Part shown: positions 38,701-51,700 of the stretch, one piece after another
How positions within the stretch are numbered: position 1 is the stretch's first letter
Layout: the number at the start of each line of letters is the position of its first letter
NCBI GenBank assembly: GCA_009741485.1
Contig: VKON01000114.1
Span: 124,001-188,000 of the forward strand
Source: Malurus cyaneus samueli
Taxonomy: Eukaryota > Chordata > Aves > Passeriformes > Maluridae
Direction: 5' to 3'
Length of the DNA stretch: 64,000 nucleotides
Made by a program: the position numbers and the translations under genes
Notes under the pieces: model-generated
Told to the model about the DNA's origin: nothing
The model's database searches: none
Seen by the model: only the letters and a program-made list of their open reading frames with translations

Positions 38701-41700
38701 CCACTTGGTTGTGACAACCCCAGTAAGTGACTGGAACATCTGGCTGGGTATTACTGTCCTTGTGCCACACAGTGCAAGCGCTGCAGTCACAAGTGTTACT
38801 GGAAGATAGAACTGGTCTCAGCAGGCTGGACACAGGCCTGGCAGTGGTAAGGTAAAGGGAAGGGGAAGGGGAGCACCAACAAGCATCTCAGCTGAGAGTT
38901 TTTCAGGGCATTGCAGTCAGGGCAGGGAAAAAGATCCTTCTCAAGCTCCTAAGACTTCTGATTATCCAGAGCAACCCTTACCTTGCCATTTGGCAGATGA
39001 CAAGCGCTTAATGCTTCTTCCACCCTCTTCCTGTCTGCAGGGAACATCTGAAAAATACTGTCCAGATAGGCAAACAAACATCACCAGGGAGCAGGGGAGA
39101 GGTGAAGAGGGCTGGAGCTGCAGGCAGTGCAGGACACTCCAAATGCCCAGTGAGGGAGACAGGCAAGACAACTGTAAGCATAAACGGCAAAGACACATAG
39201 CATTTCTCCAGGGGAGTAATTGAAAGACCAATTTTGATTAATCTACAAAGGATTTTTCAATTGCTGATTTAAAGCAGAAGTTCTTTATTTCTGCTGTGGA
39301 GTCTGTAAGAGCCCTGTCACTCAAAATTCCCCTTCCCTGTCCCTCTTGGAGGTGCACCCTATGGCACTGTGGAGAAGTAACAACTGAATTTTCCCTCCTT
39401 TCAAAACATTCCTGTCAGCAGCACCAGGGTCTCCTCCATGGACAGATCCAGCCTCATTTCTGTTAATCTCCTGGAATCACAGGTGCTCACAGCAAGCAGG
39501 GGAACAAGGAGTGTCCTGGGCTGCCAGGTGGAGTGCCTGGCAGGGTAGGGCGGCTGCAGCAGCTCATGCAAACCCTGTGTCTACAGCTGCCCTTTGCAAG
39601 GCAAACTGCAGTACCCTTGGTATGATTCCAAAGGGATTTACATATTTAAAGGGAAAGGCAAACGTAGAATTTTTAGGAGTTTTGAAAGCCTTACATTTAC
39701 CTACACCTGGAGATACTGAGTATTTTTATAAACCTGGCTCTTAATCTGGACTATTTCATGGTCTGAATTTTCACCATTCTGCAGGAAATGGGCACTGAGG
39801 AGAGGTACAGCCAGTGTCAGATATTTTTTTAGCTTCTTTCAGAGGACTAAGCTGGTTTTTCCCTGCAGGAATGCTACCTTGCTTGCATTTTAAAGATGAA
39901 TTCAAAGCACTCTTCCCTAGTGTGTTATTCATTACAGACCTACATATTTTAACAGCCCTTTGATGAATACTCTGGTTTCTGACAATGAAATTCTGCTGGT
40001 TGGTAGTTTAGAAAACAAATAACAAAAAATGTTTAGTGTTGAATAAAGCTCGGCCCTCCAGGAGCCCATTTAGTCAGCACAACCCTAATCCAACACTTTT
40101 CTTGCATACAACACACCCTGGGGCCTGTGTTTATTTGGGGTGATTAGTGCTCACCTGTTGTGATGCTTAAACACAGCATAGACCTAAAGCAGAGTTCAGA
40201 ACTTCCCAAATGAACTGTCTGCAGATCCTTATTCTTAAAACAAAAGGTAATTTAGGAACCCAAAAGGGAATTCAACATGGCAATGCCTCCTTTTGTCATT
40301 CTTCTATGAGCTAAATCAATGCAGAGGAACCACAGGGACAGCCCTGGAGCAATTTTACTTGGGAAGACAGTGACTGGCACAAAATCAATTCCAGATTCAT
40401 GCCACATGGTGGAGGAGAGAAGGGACAGCCAGGGCTTTGCTTCCCATTCTAACAGGAGCCCTACCTAATGCAGAAGGCCAAGCTGGGAAGGACAAATTTC
40501 TGTCCCCTCATTCTACCCCTTAACCAGCATTAACACTGGCCCAGAGGCTTCTTCACTCCCATGCACACCCAGACTGAAGGCTGAGAGATAGAGAAGTGGG
40601 GAAGGGCTGGAGTGGTCACATGGGGAGAAAGGAGACAAGAAAACAAGGGAGCCCTGCTGCAGGTGAGCTGGGGAGTCCAGCAAAGAGCTCTCCAAATAAA
40701 AAACTCATTTCAGGAAAGGAAAACTGAATCCTACTCATCATCCACCTTTCAGCTCAGGTTTGCAAAACAGTCTGTGATCAGAATTTTGTCCAAATCGTTG
40801 CATTTTGTTGATTATTTCTTGGCAACAGCCAGGAAGTGAAATCTGTGGCTGTTTAAGCCATTTGTTGCTGTAAATGAGGGCCACAAAGTCTCCTTTCCAG
40901 ACTCCAATGATGTGTCACCTAGGTGCAGCAGGAGCCCATCCATAGCCCGGACACAGAAGGCAAGTTCTCTGCAGAAGTGCAGGAAGAGCTGACACATAAA
41001 GCCATTGACCAACCATCCTCTTACCAGCTAGTCTGCCTGTAGTCTGACTGAACACACAATAAAACAAATATCCACACTCACTTCCTGACAGGAATCTTCC
41101 CCTCTTCATTCAGCTGCAACTTCAGCTTCACCAGACTAAAAAAAAACCCAAACAAGATTATAAATCTCTACCTGTACAATCTTAAGAGATCCTACTAAGT
41201 AAGGAGAAAGAAAAAACATGCAATTGGGAAATCAATCTAACAATGAACTGAAAATCAGGGTCTACAGACCATCAGCTTAACCTTGGTATGATCCAGGCCT
41301 TGGTCTGGAGGCTGCCAAGGGCCCTGGATGCTTAGAAGTCTTTTCCAGTAGTGACAGAATGTGCAGGACAGAGATGTTTCAGAGAACAAAGTTTCTCAGA
41401 AAGGACTTACATTTTCTCTAGGAAGGTGTAGCGAGGAGCATTGTATGTGAGGGGATTCCGGACGATGGCCATAATATCCTCAGCCCAGTCCTGGAACAAA
41501 CAGGGCAGAAGCAGTTGGGCATTATGGGATGGCTCCAAGAAGTACACAGCAAACACAGAAAGAGAACAGAATCATGGAAGGGCCTGGGTTGGAAGGGTCC
41601 TTAAAGCCCATCCACTCCCACACCCTGCCGTGGGGAAGGACACCTTCGACTGGCCCAGGTTGTTCCAAGCCCCTTCCAACCTGACCTTGGACACTTCCAG

Positions 41701-44700
41701 GGATCCAGGGGCAGCCACAGCTTCTCTGGGCACCCTGTGCCAGGGCCTCCTCACTCTCATAGAGAAGAAATTCTTCTCACATCCACTCAAAATCTACCCT
41801 CTTCCAGTTTAAAACTGTTACCCCTTATCCTGTCTGATATTGCCAGGTTTGGCTCTCTCACCTTCCTCCTGCCTATAAACACCAGGAGCTGAAACTTTTC
41901 CACTTCTCAGCTGTCTATTCATCCATACAAAACACATGAAGGACAACAGTGACTCACTAAATGTCTTCTGGTCATTCTCCGTGCAGGGCAGAGGCTTCTA
42001 GAACTATGGAGGTACCACACTTGATTGGAACATAAACCTGCTTGTTTACAACCTTGTCAGGAATGCTGACAGGGCTCAGGGTCCCGTCTCCCTTTCCCAC
42101 TTCCCACTGAATGCCCCAATCCTTAGTGGTTCCCAGTGCTTCCACAACCTCAGGAGCCGATACCTTGCCAATATTCTCCTTGTAGGACACGAAGTTATGG
42201 AAAGTGAGGTCAACCATGTCAGGGCCAGACACAATTGTCAGGGTCTTCAGCAGGAAGGTGCTGTGAGGGTAATCCAAATTAAAAACCTCTCGGAGCTTCA
42301 GGGACTGCAAAGGAAACAGAACAGATTGGGGTGATTCAGAACAAGGGAAAACTGTACCCCCAAAAAAACAGACCCCAATATACACATTGGCCCAAATTCA
42401 CAGCAAACATCTCAAGGGTTACAAAAATGCTTAGTTCAATCTTCCTTTCCTTGACTTTCCTCATTTTTTATCTTTATTCTGGAGCCTGCACTACCAGGAT
42501 GGTAGCCTCCATAGGATGAGCCATCATAACTAATGCCCCTACACAAGTCTAAAAAAGTCTAAGTTGGAGATTGCTCTCAAAGAAATTTCTTTTGAAACTT
42601 CAGCCTGGGCTTGCAGACAAGCAGGGGAGGGTTTGGCCTGCTTGTGCCAGGTGTGTGTAAACAGTTGTTTTTGTCAAAACGCACACACTAAAAGAAATGT
42701 ATTAATGTGACACCTTAACTTGTGACCTCCCTCCACAAGAAAGATGTTTTTTGAGACTCCCTGTCACTGCAGAGCTGGGTTCTTTCCCTCCAAGCCCCAT
42801 TTTCTGCTGCTGTCAGTTACTAGTAGTGGTTTTTTCCATAGCTATTCTAGCACCCTACAGCAATGGCTCACCAGGGACTTGTTTTGTTAAGTGTAAGACT
42901 CATCCAATTAGTGGTACTTGGACTGCAGCATCATATGAAAGTATTTATAGAATCCTTTAAATTATTCAGCATTTTCTGCATTCCTATGCATGATGTCACT
43001 AAGCCAAGGTATCCAAGGCATCCCAGAGTTTTACTGATGGTGCTATTATAATGGAAAGATAAAATCCTCACTCCTAGAATAAAGCACAGCAATTCGTTAT
43101 CTGAAGTGCAGGACAAATCCCTGTCCAAGCAAACAGGGAGTTGTCAGAACTCCTGCTCCTTTAGAAACAGGACAAAATCCACAATCTGGGGTTGCTAGAG
43201 CAGGTCAGATGTGGAGGTTAAACTGGAGCTAGAATCTGAGTGCACCATCAGGCTTCAGTCTGCACCACATCCCACAGCTGCATACACATTTTATAAGGAA
43301 CTGCAGAATTTTTTCCACTGCAATTTTCCAAATTTCTGGAACATTTTCAATTTTAACACATCTGTAATAAACAGGCATCTTTAAGAAAAACAGGATGGAT
43401 TGTAACTTAGGATCATCTGACTGCTGTCTCTTGTTTTGGAAAAGCACCTCTCCAAGGGGGAAACTCTGAAACCTGTTTAATCCCAGAGCATTTGGAGAGA
43501 GGGAAGGGAAAGAATATGATTTGTCTATTTTCTACGAGGAAGTTTCTAAAATGGCTCACTCTTGCCTTGTGAGCCGTTTTCCTTCAGAACTAAGCACCAC
43601 CAAACAACCACATCTCCTTCCCATGGTCCTTGTTGGAGCTCAACTTTCCAGTGCCAGCATCAAAGTGTTGGGATTTTAACTCCAAATTTACATTCATCTT
43701 GCAAATGCACCAGCAATTTGTTCAGCACCAGGGCTGTACAGGAGAGGAGGCCCAGACAATGGTGAACTTGTGGTTGTACTGAACTCATTTCCTGTATTTG
43801 TTATCTGGACTCCTCCCAGCCCTTCCTTCTCAGCACGCCACTCTTGAGCAGATATTTGTTACCTGGCTCTCTCCAGACCTCTCTGTTCAACCAAGTGCTT
43901 TTACCCTTATCCAGGCAGTGATGCATCCAACACCCATTGAAAATGTGGAGAGAGAACCAGGGACCATGTGCAGGAGCTCTGAACCTGATGCCACATTGTG
44001 GCTCTTTCACAACCCACACTCCTTTAGTGCCTTGTGCCACAGCTTCACTCTGGGATTACTTACTGTCACTTCGCAGGTAGTCGTAGAGGAAAAATAGGAA
44101 TTGCTTCATGAAAAGCAGGACACACATATTAGCCATGCAAATCAGAAAGGAAACATGCTTAGCAAATCCTCTTAAAAAAAACCCAGAGAAGCTGAAAACC
44201 CACTGGCAGAGCGGCTGAAATACAGTCAGCTGCCATTTCACATCCCACCCTCTTGATTTCCCTAAAATCCTCAGCTGTACAGAGATCCATAGTACAGAGA
44301 GAAGCAAATTCTCATGCAAATATAAACAAAGAGCCAGAGACAGACACAAGACAGAGAGGGATGGTCCTTTCTCTGCCTTAAAGGAAGCAGAGCCAAGTGA
44401 CAGTGGGACCTGCTGTGTCACTGTGCCCTGACAGAACTGTGTCTTGTGGCATAAGGACAACAAATCTTTTGGAGAAGGGAGGTCTTGTTTGGTTGCCAGA
44501 AGGGAAAAAGGAAGCCCCAAGAATCTTTCCGATGCCTTTGACTCGGGAGGTAACGCTCCTGCCCTCATGAGCCTCGCTGCTCCATGCTGATGACAATGGC
44601 TAAGGAACAGGGAGGGCCAGCCTGTCCCTGTGCCAAGCATCTCAGGGATACAGACAGACAAAAATGTACAGTGAAGCACTCTCAGTGTCTTATCTAAAGG

Positions 44701-45707
44701 AACTGGAAAATGCAGCAGCTCAGATTCCCAGCATCACTCTGCAACCCAGCAGGGACAGAGGAGACCGTGAGGCCTTGGAGCTCACTGCACAACAATGGCA
44801 GAGGCAGGAGGGCCCAGCAGAGCAAAGGCCATCTCTCATAGGTGCCCATTCTCCTTGCTCAGCTCCTGCTCCACCATTGATAAACCCTTTCCCAGCCACA
44901 GGCTTGTTCCTGCCTCTCGCACACTCATAGATCAGTGCCTGCATACAGCTCCATATGATCACTCTCCAGCTGGAGGGCTGCAATTAGACTTAGTTCAGCT
45001 CCATGCTGGGCTCTAAAGTTACTGAATCCCAGAGCCACAGATGCCCCAGCCCCTGTGCTGCAGCAGAACTGCTGACCACCCGCAACGTTTACAGCCTGTG
45101 GCTCACAGCCCACAGCTCAGCTCGAGAGCACTGTGATTATCCTGTATGGTTTCTGAACAGGCCCCCTGGCTCCAACTTCATCATCTCAAAACATGAGTGA
45201 AATGCCTTGGGATCATTTTTTCCCTGTACAAGTGGGACTCAGGCTGCATCTCCAGGGTCAACACCAACAGAATGAAGTTGGTCTCAAATTATGACAATCA
45301 GAAAGTACAACTTTTGTTTTTATTAAAAAATATGCCTGTCTCAAAGCCAATGCCTCCTGAAACATCTAAACAAACCCCAAGGCACAGCCAACAAACAGCC
45401 CAGCAGTCTGGCCTGAAACATCGTGTATTTCAGCCTTGTTTATTATTACAATCTCTGGCAGCATTCTGGGGTCTTGGTGCCTCAAGAAAAGAAACCGCAA
45501 AAAAAGAAACCACAGTTGGAGCAGCCTTTATTGTTTCTCATTACTGAAATGAAAACACAGACCTGAGTGTAAATAACGGCCTGATGTGTTGGTACACTGC
45601 TGAACTACTCAATAGCTTTTTAATCATGTCTCCTTGCTGTTCAAAGGCCCTGCTCATTCTTATCTTTATTACTCTTGAACACAAGCCAAAGTTCATTCTG
45701 CCCCACT

Positions 45708-45747
<40 letters not shown>

Positions 45748-48700
45748 CCGTGAAGAAAAGTCACTGCAGAAACACGAAGCCACTGCTAAAGAACCTCTCC
45801 CAGGCCGGTGAGCAAGGGAGCCCGGCACAGGCGTAGGAGGGGCCAGGGAGGACTCAGCTCTGTGGTGAAGCGTGGGCTGGGGAGGAGGGGAGATAGCTGT
45901 TCCCATTTGGAGGTGGTTCCTATGGCTGCCAGCCCCTCGTGAGCCCCTTTTCATGCTGTGCTGGGTACTACCTGCTCCCTAAGCATGAATGGGGTCCCCA
46001 GTGTGACCTGTGCTAGCAGTGCATATGACTGTAGGTCCCTTCTCAAGTGGTTTCTCATGTGGGTGCTTTGGTGTTATTCTTCTTGCTGTGTGTAGAGGTT
46101 ACAAAAAAAAAAACCACAAAAACCAACCAACCAAACCTCCGGCTCAGCAGTGGTGGGAAAGTGCAGCTGAAAGCAGGGAGCTCCCAACACCCACAGCGAC
46201 CCACACTCTGTTCTCAGAGAGACTCGTCAGTGCTTGAGACTGGAAACCTCAGGGCATATTACACCCTTGAGCCACAGCCCAAACCTTTTTTTGCCCCCCC
46301 CCCAGAAGAAAAGGGGCCCCCTTTTTTTTTGCTGGTGGGGGGGGAAAGTGGTGGCACAGATGCTGTCCACGCAGCACTCTCTTCCTGTGGAATTCCTTCA
46401 GTCCAGTAGGAAAACCAGGCCACAAGCTTTGCCTCAGAGCATCTGCAGATTGTGGCATCACTTGCAGAAAAGGGGAAGGGATGCTCCGTTTGTTGCAGGT
46501 GCCATCCACAGCTCTTCCTAGAACTGTGATCCTGTTCTCCTTGTTCTAAGTAAGGCTGATGGCTCATTTTTTTTCTCCACCTTTGGGCACTGAAACAAGT
46601 AAGACTTTATACTAATTCCAATACTTCTACAACCATTCCAAACTACTGTTTTGTAACAGGGCAGAGAGCACCCATGTTCATTCTTCCACCTCAAAACAGA
46701 TCTTTCTTTGTTTCACCACACCAGTTTTTTATATCTATACCTTTTGTAACAAAAACCCAAACATAGCTGTACCATGTGGAGGGTAAGGTGGTTCATGTGA
46801 AGAATTTTTCCCTCCTTTTGGCATTCCTTTGTGAAATTCGGTTCTCAGGAGAGCCAACTGAACACACCCCAGAAGGCTTTAAGCCAGAGGCATCATGGAG
46901 AGCAGAGCCAAACATAGGTTAAGAATTTTCCAGACCCAGATGGCACATCTTTGGTTCAACACCCTTTGCAACACCCACACAAGACCTCCCAGGATCCACA
47001 AGGGAAAGGTAGATAAGGAGCCAGTCTACATGTTATAGAATTCCAGAAAATTCCCTGAAATAAAAAGGGGACTTACTTCAAATGAGTCTCTGTAAAATGC
47101 AGAATTCAAAAAAGCACTTGGGATTTTCACAGCAAAGGTTGTCATCAAGGGCAACACTTCTGTCCACTGAGAATACTTAATAAATCGGTCAGTGCTTGAC
47201 CTTCGCTTCGTTGTTCTTCAAAAATGAACTGCAGCCAATTCCCAGGGCTCTAAAATCCCATCCCTGGCCTATTACAACAGCAAGAACAGAGCAGCTCCAT
47301 CCAGGTGCCTAAGGAAAAGCACTGGTCCAGGGCAAAGGCACAGACACTTCCCTGACACATTCCTGCAGCTCCCAAACCCACAGACATTATCTCACATTTA
47401 ACAGCCCTCTAAGGCCATTTCCTTATTGTACTGATGTTTTATACTCCCTTTTCCATGACTGTGCAGGAAGCATCACCCATGGCTCACAGTGATATGAGGT
47501 GGGACAGCAGCAGCAGCACCTCCTGTTTGTGCTACACCTGCCTCTGGAAAATTCCACCTGACAGGGAGCTCCTGCACTGCAAAGAACCCTGAGTAACTGC
47601 TTCAAATCCTGAGTAACTGCTTCAAACCCTAAATAACTTCTTCAAACCCTGAGTAACTGCTTCATGCTCCCCTTCTCCATTCAGCTCCAGAATGGAGCAC
47701 ATGCCATTCACCTTATTCCTTCTGCCAGACTACCATCCCTCCTACTCAGATGCTCTGCCCCCAGCACGTCATTCCTTTGTTAATCCTGCTTCTCTTCCAT
47801 AACTTTTCTAGTTCTAACCTAATTTGAGTACACTAGAATTGCAGATAAATATGGGTCCTTTTGGGGTGGACACACAACAGCATGACTTTCTAATTATCTC
47901 CTTTTAATTCCTAATATACAATTTACTTTTAGGGGGCAAATACTGCTGAGCACTACATTATTTTACCATACACCCATGATATTTTCTGAGTAGCAACAGT
48001 TAACTCAGGCCCTGTTATTACAGAATAATGAGGGATTTTTTTTTATGTGTGCATTGCCTGATTTTTATCTGTATGAAATGTATCACTCATTAGGTCATCC
48101 AGTCAAATCAGCAATTCAAGGTCTTTTTACAAAGCAGCCTGATTTTATTACCCCAAATAACTCTGTGCCACTGACAAACCGTCTTCTCCTGGTACTCTCC
48201 AATTAATCTTCCTTAACAAATTCCTAAAATCCAGGACATTTCTCCACCCTCCTGTTGCCATCAGGACATCCACCCATGGCCTCACAGTACTTCTACCAGC
48301 AATTTATCATCTGTATCAAAGATCAATTCATTTTGCCAACAGGTTATTCCTCCAAGTTTAACCCTCTAGAAAAGAGTATCTCACACTTCTCCTTTAAGTC
48401 AGTCTCTTCCTTAGTGTGTTGCACCTGGACAGCAGCACCAACTCTAACTGCCCCAAATATTTTATTCTCTCAAACAAAAACCCAGTCTCCTGAGAGCTTT
48501 TTTTTAAGCATCATTCCCACCAAACAAATTGCAGGCAAACTTTTAGGCTCATTAAAAACTCAATTGTGTTCCATTCTAGTGAATTTCTAAGGAGAAAGGC
48601 AGTCTCTCTGAAGGAAATATGGTTTTTAAGAAGATGCATACTGTTCTGGAGATCTGCTGTGCCTGTAGCACCCACCTTATAATGGTATTTTGAGGAATAT

Positions 48701-51700
48701 TGGTCTTGGGGAGCTCTGAACACACATTTTCAGAGCAGATTGAGAAAACAGCCACAGAACTTATGCAAAAGCTGCTTGAGGCTCAGCAGATATTGCAAAA
48801 CCTTCCCCTTTCGCCTTAGAGAGTCACCTGTGTCACCACATGACCCATCCATCAGCTTTACTCCTTTGGTCCCTTTTCACCTTAGAATTTTACTGCTGTT
48901 TTCTGCTTGCCTTTTCCACATATGGAAAAGTTTAAAACAAACAATAAAAAGTCCCAGAAACAAAGTCCTAATGAGAGCTGCAGGAAGCCTCAATTATAAC
49001 TGAAATCAAGGACAAAGCCCTGATCACATCAAATGTAAAATATATGTGAAAAAAAAAATAAACTGTTTTTTTAAAACTGCATTTTCTTCCCTTTAAAGGG
49101 AAAAACTTTATCACACACTGTTGGAATGGTGTTGTAACTCCAGGTCTGTGGGTACCCTGACCTAGGCTGTGCATTCTGACATAAGAGCAGCTCTGGTGAC
49201 TCAGTGCAGGAGCATCACAGGACTAGCAGGACTTACCAGTGCAGCAGGGCACTTGGAAGGGGAATTGATTTTCCTGGCTTTCTGGCATATACCTTCCAAT
49301 GAGCCCATCTACCATAGTCTGGAAGTGCAACTTTTGGGCGTAGAGAGGACCCCTGGGTGATCAGGGACAAGAGCTAAGATGGCTTTTCTGTACTCACATA
49401 GTGGTGATGTAAGAAGATGAGATCCTCTCTACCTTTTTCCTACAGAAATCCAGGACAAACTGCCTAAGCTCCTGCCAAAACCACAGGCAGTCCAACCTTT
49501 CCACTGAAACACCAGACAGAAAGAAGCTATGAACTCACCTTGGGTATTTTGGCAAATCGCCCCACTCGGGTGTCTCTGATGCTGGTGATATCCAGAATTT
49601 CCCTTTCCTACAACAGAATAAGGACAAGGAAAATGAGGAAAGACAGAGGAGTAAGGAGAGCACTCCATGACAGAGCCCTCAGAAGCTGTAAAGGAGGTTT
49701 GGGTTAGTGTCTTTCCCTGTGGAAGCACTCTCCCAGCAGGAACAAGGCAGCAGGGAAGCCATTTCCCTGGAGGACACTGCACAGCCTTCCCCAGGCAGCC
49801 CTTCCACACTAATGGCTTGTTGTCTTGTTTGTTCTTTTAATATCCAACCTGAATTTCCTTCCTCTGTTACTAATTTTTCTTACCATGGGTCTGGAGAACA
49901 AATTATACTTGTTGCAGCAGATAATATTATTTCCCAAGACCTCAGTACGACACAATGTGGATGCCATGTCTTCTGGCTGTATCCCCATTTTCTTGTTAAG
50001 CAGGAGAGCAATTTTACTCCTAGTCCCACTACTTTCTGAGTCCCTGGTGCAAAAGCAGTTCACTTTACTTTAGCTGCTAATCAACAGCATTTTCCAGGAA
50101 TCCAAGACTCCTTCCAGTTGTGTTTCCTTGTGGCAGCTATGCTTCCTTCCCCCAGCCCCTTTCCCAGGTATCCCAACAAAGTATCTCCCTTTCCACGGTG
50201 ACACCAGCTGCCCTTGGCTCACTTTGTGCTCCACTTCTTCCTGCTGGAAGCCCTAAAGCAGAAATTCTACCGCCCAAGTGGACCTTGAAAGCAGAACAGG
50301 AGTGAGAGAGACATCGAGGGGTGTGACAGTCCCAGTCTTGTGACACCACTCGCTGTAGCAGTGCCTGGTCCCAGCTGGCACTGGGCACAGTCTCTGGAAA
50401 GGCAGAGCTCCCCCACGCCATCAGGTCCCTGGCCAGGGCCTGTGGAGGACGGTCTGACTCTGCCACAGCATGTAGGTCAGGCAGAGGAAGTAGAGCTGAG
50501 CCACAGCCTGCTCTTGAAAGCAGAAGTAAGCCCAGCCTTCCACCTCCCTCTCCACTTGATGCTACTCATCAGTGGGGAACTGAATTCTCTTTCCTTCATG
50601 TGTTGCCTCTCCTCCAGCAGCTGGCATTCTGTGCTTTGTTCCAGCAGCCTGCACACATCACCCTGAGCACAGCTCACTCGCTCTCCAGTCTCCCCATAGG
50701 TCCTACATCACTACGGCCGCTACTTTAATTATAATGTCTAAAACCCCAACGAGTCTGTTAATGGCCCCGCTGTACACTTTGAGAGAATCCTGTATCTTGC
50801 AGGGTGACAGGGATATCAGCACAACTGTTCTCTGTGAAGTCCTTTGAAGGACATGAATGAGCTGTGCAGGAGTCAAAACACCAGCATGACAGGCACAGAG
50901 AGGTCACACTCACACTTTCCGTTCTTGCTCTTTCCTGGTACTGTGAAAACCAACCTGCCACTGACTAATTCCTGCTCCTTGGGAGGGTGTCCTTGCTGAG
51001 AGGAATGAGCAGTTTGCTCCCAAGTACAGTATCATGCTTTTGTGGTGTTTTGATCTCACACCAACCTGGGCCTGGCTGTTTGGAGCCCAAGCTGTGCAGT
51101 CTCAGCACTTACCGTGCTCTGATGGGTCCAGTACACGTAAAAGCCTTTGGGATCCACTCGGAGAATCACAGGAGAAGCAGTTGATGTTTCCTAACAAAAA
51201 AAAGAATGTTGGCATCTTGGGTGACTTGTAGAAAACATCCTAGGACACGAGGTTCCTAGTTCAAATATGAACCTGGGCAGGTGAACACCCTCTGGGATTT
51301 ATGGAAATTAACCCAAGGATTTTAGGACCTCTCCAGAGTGACAGTGTTAGACTCGGAAGCTGAAGCCCAAGTCTCACCTGACCTGTACATTTAACAAGAA
51401 CAGCTCTCTTAGAGCTTTCTGCACTAAGAACTAAGAGAACAAAGTATCTGGAGATTCAATTGATTGCAACAAGGCTGGTGAAGGGCCAGTGTTCCAAGCC
51501 CTATGAAGAGTGGCTGAGGGAGCTGGGGTTGTATAGCCTGGAGAAAAAGGAGGCTCAGGGGTGACTTATCACTCTCTACAACCTGAAGGGTGGTTGTGGT
51601 CAGGTAGGGGTCAGTCTCTTCTCCCAGGCAACAACCAAAAGAACAAAAGGACACAGTCTTAAGCTGTGCCAAGGGAAGGTATTAGAAAAAAAATTCTTCA

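Larger units (their letters stand above)
42305..49538 (-). other. PLCB2 intron 3 (large)
   Basis: This intron of 7.2 kb holds a 37-base A run (45709-45745), a homopolymer-rich inverted repeat (about 46296-46350) and a 20-base tandem repeat (47591-47667). I see no coding exon or clear mobile element elsewhere in it. Confidence 0.8.

Noticed and set aside
39047..39050. Acceptor TTTTTCAG|ATGTTC for PLCB2 exon 7
   Set aside because: It would drop IFQ and break the phase from exon 6. The acceptor 10 bases upstream keeps frame and the conserved NIFQMF sequence.
41972..42163. Continuation of the exon 4 frame into intron 4
   Set aside because: The conserved NIGK|DWAED junction and exon 5 in correct phase show that the exon ends at 42164. 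The continuation lacks homology.
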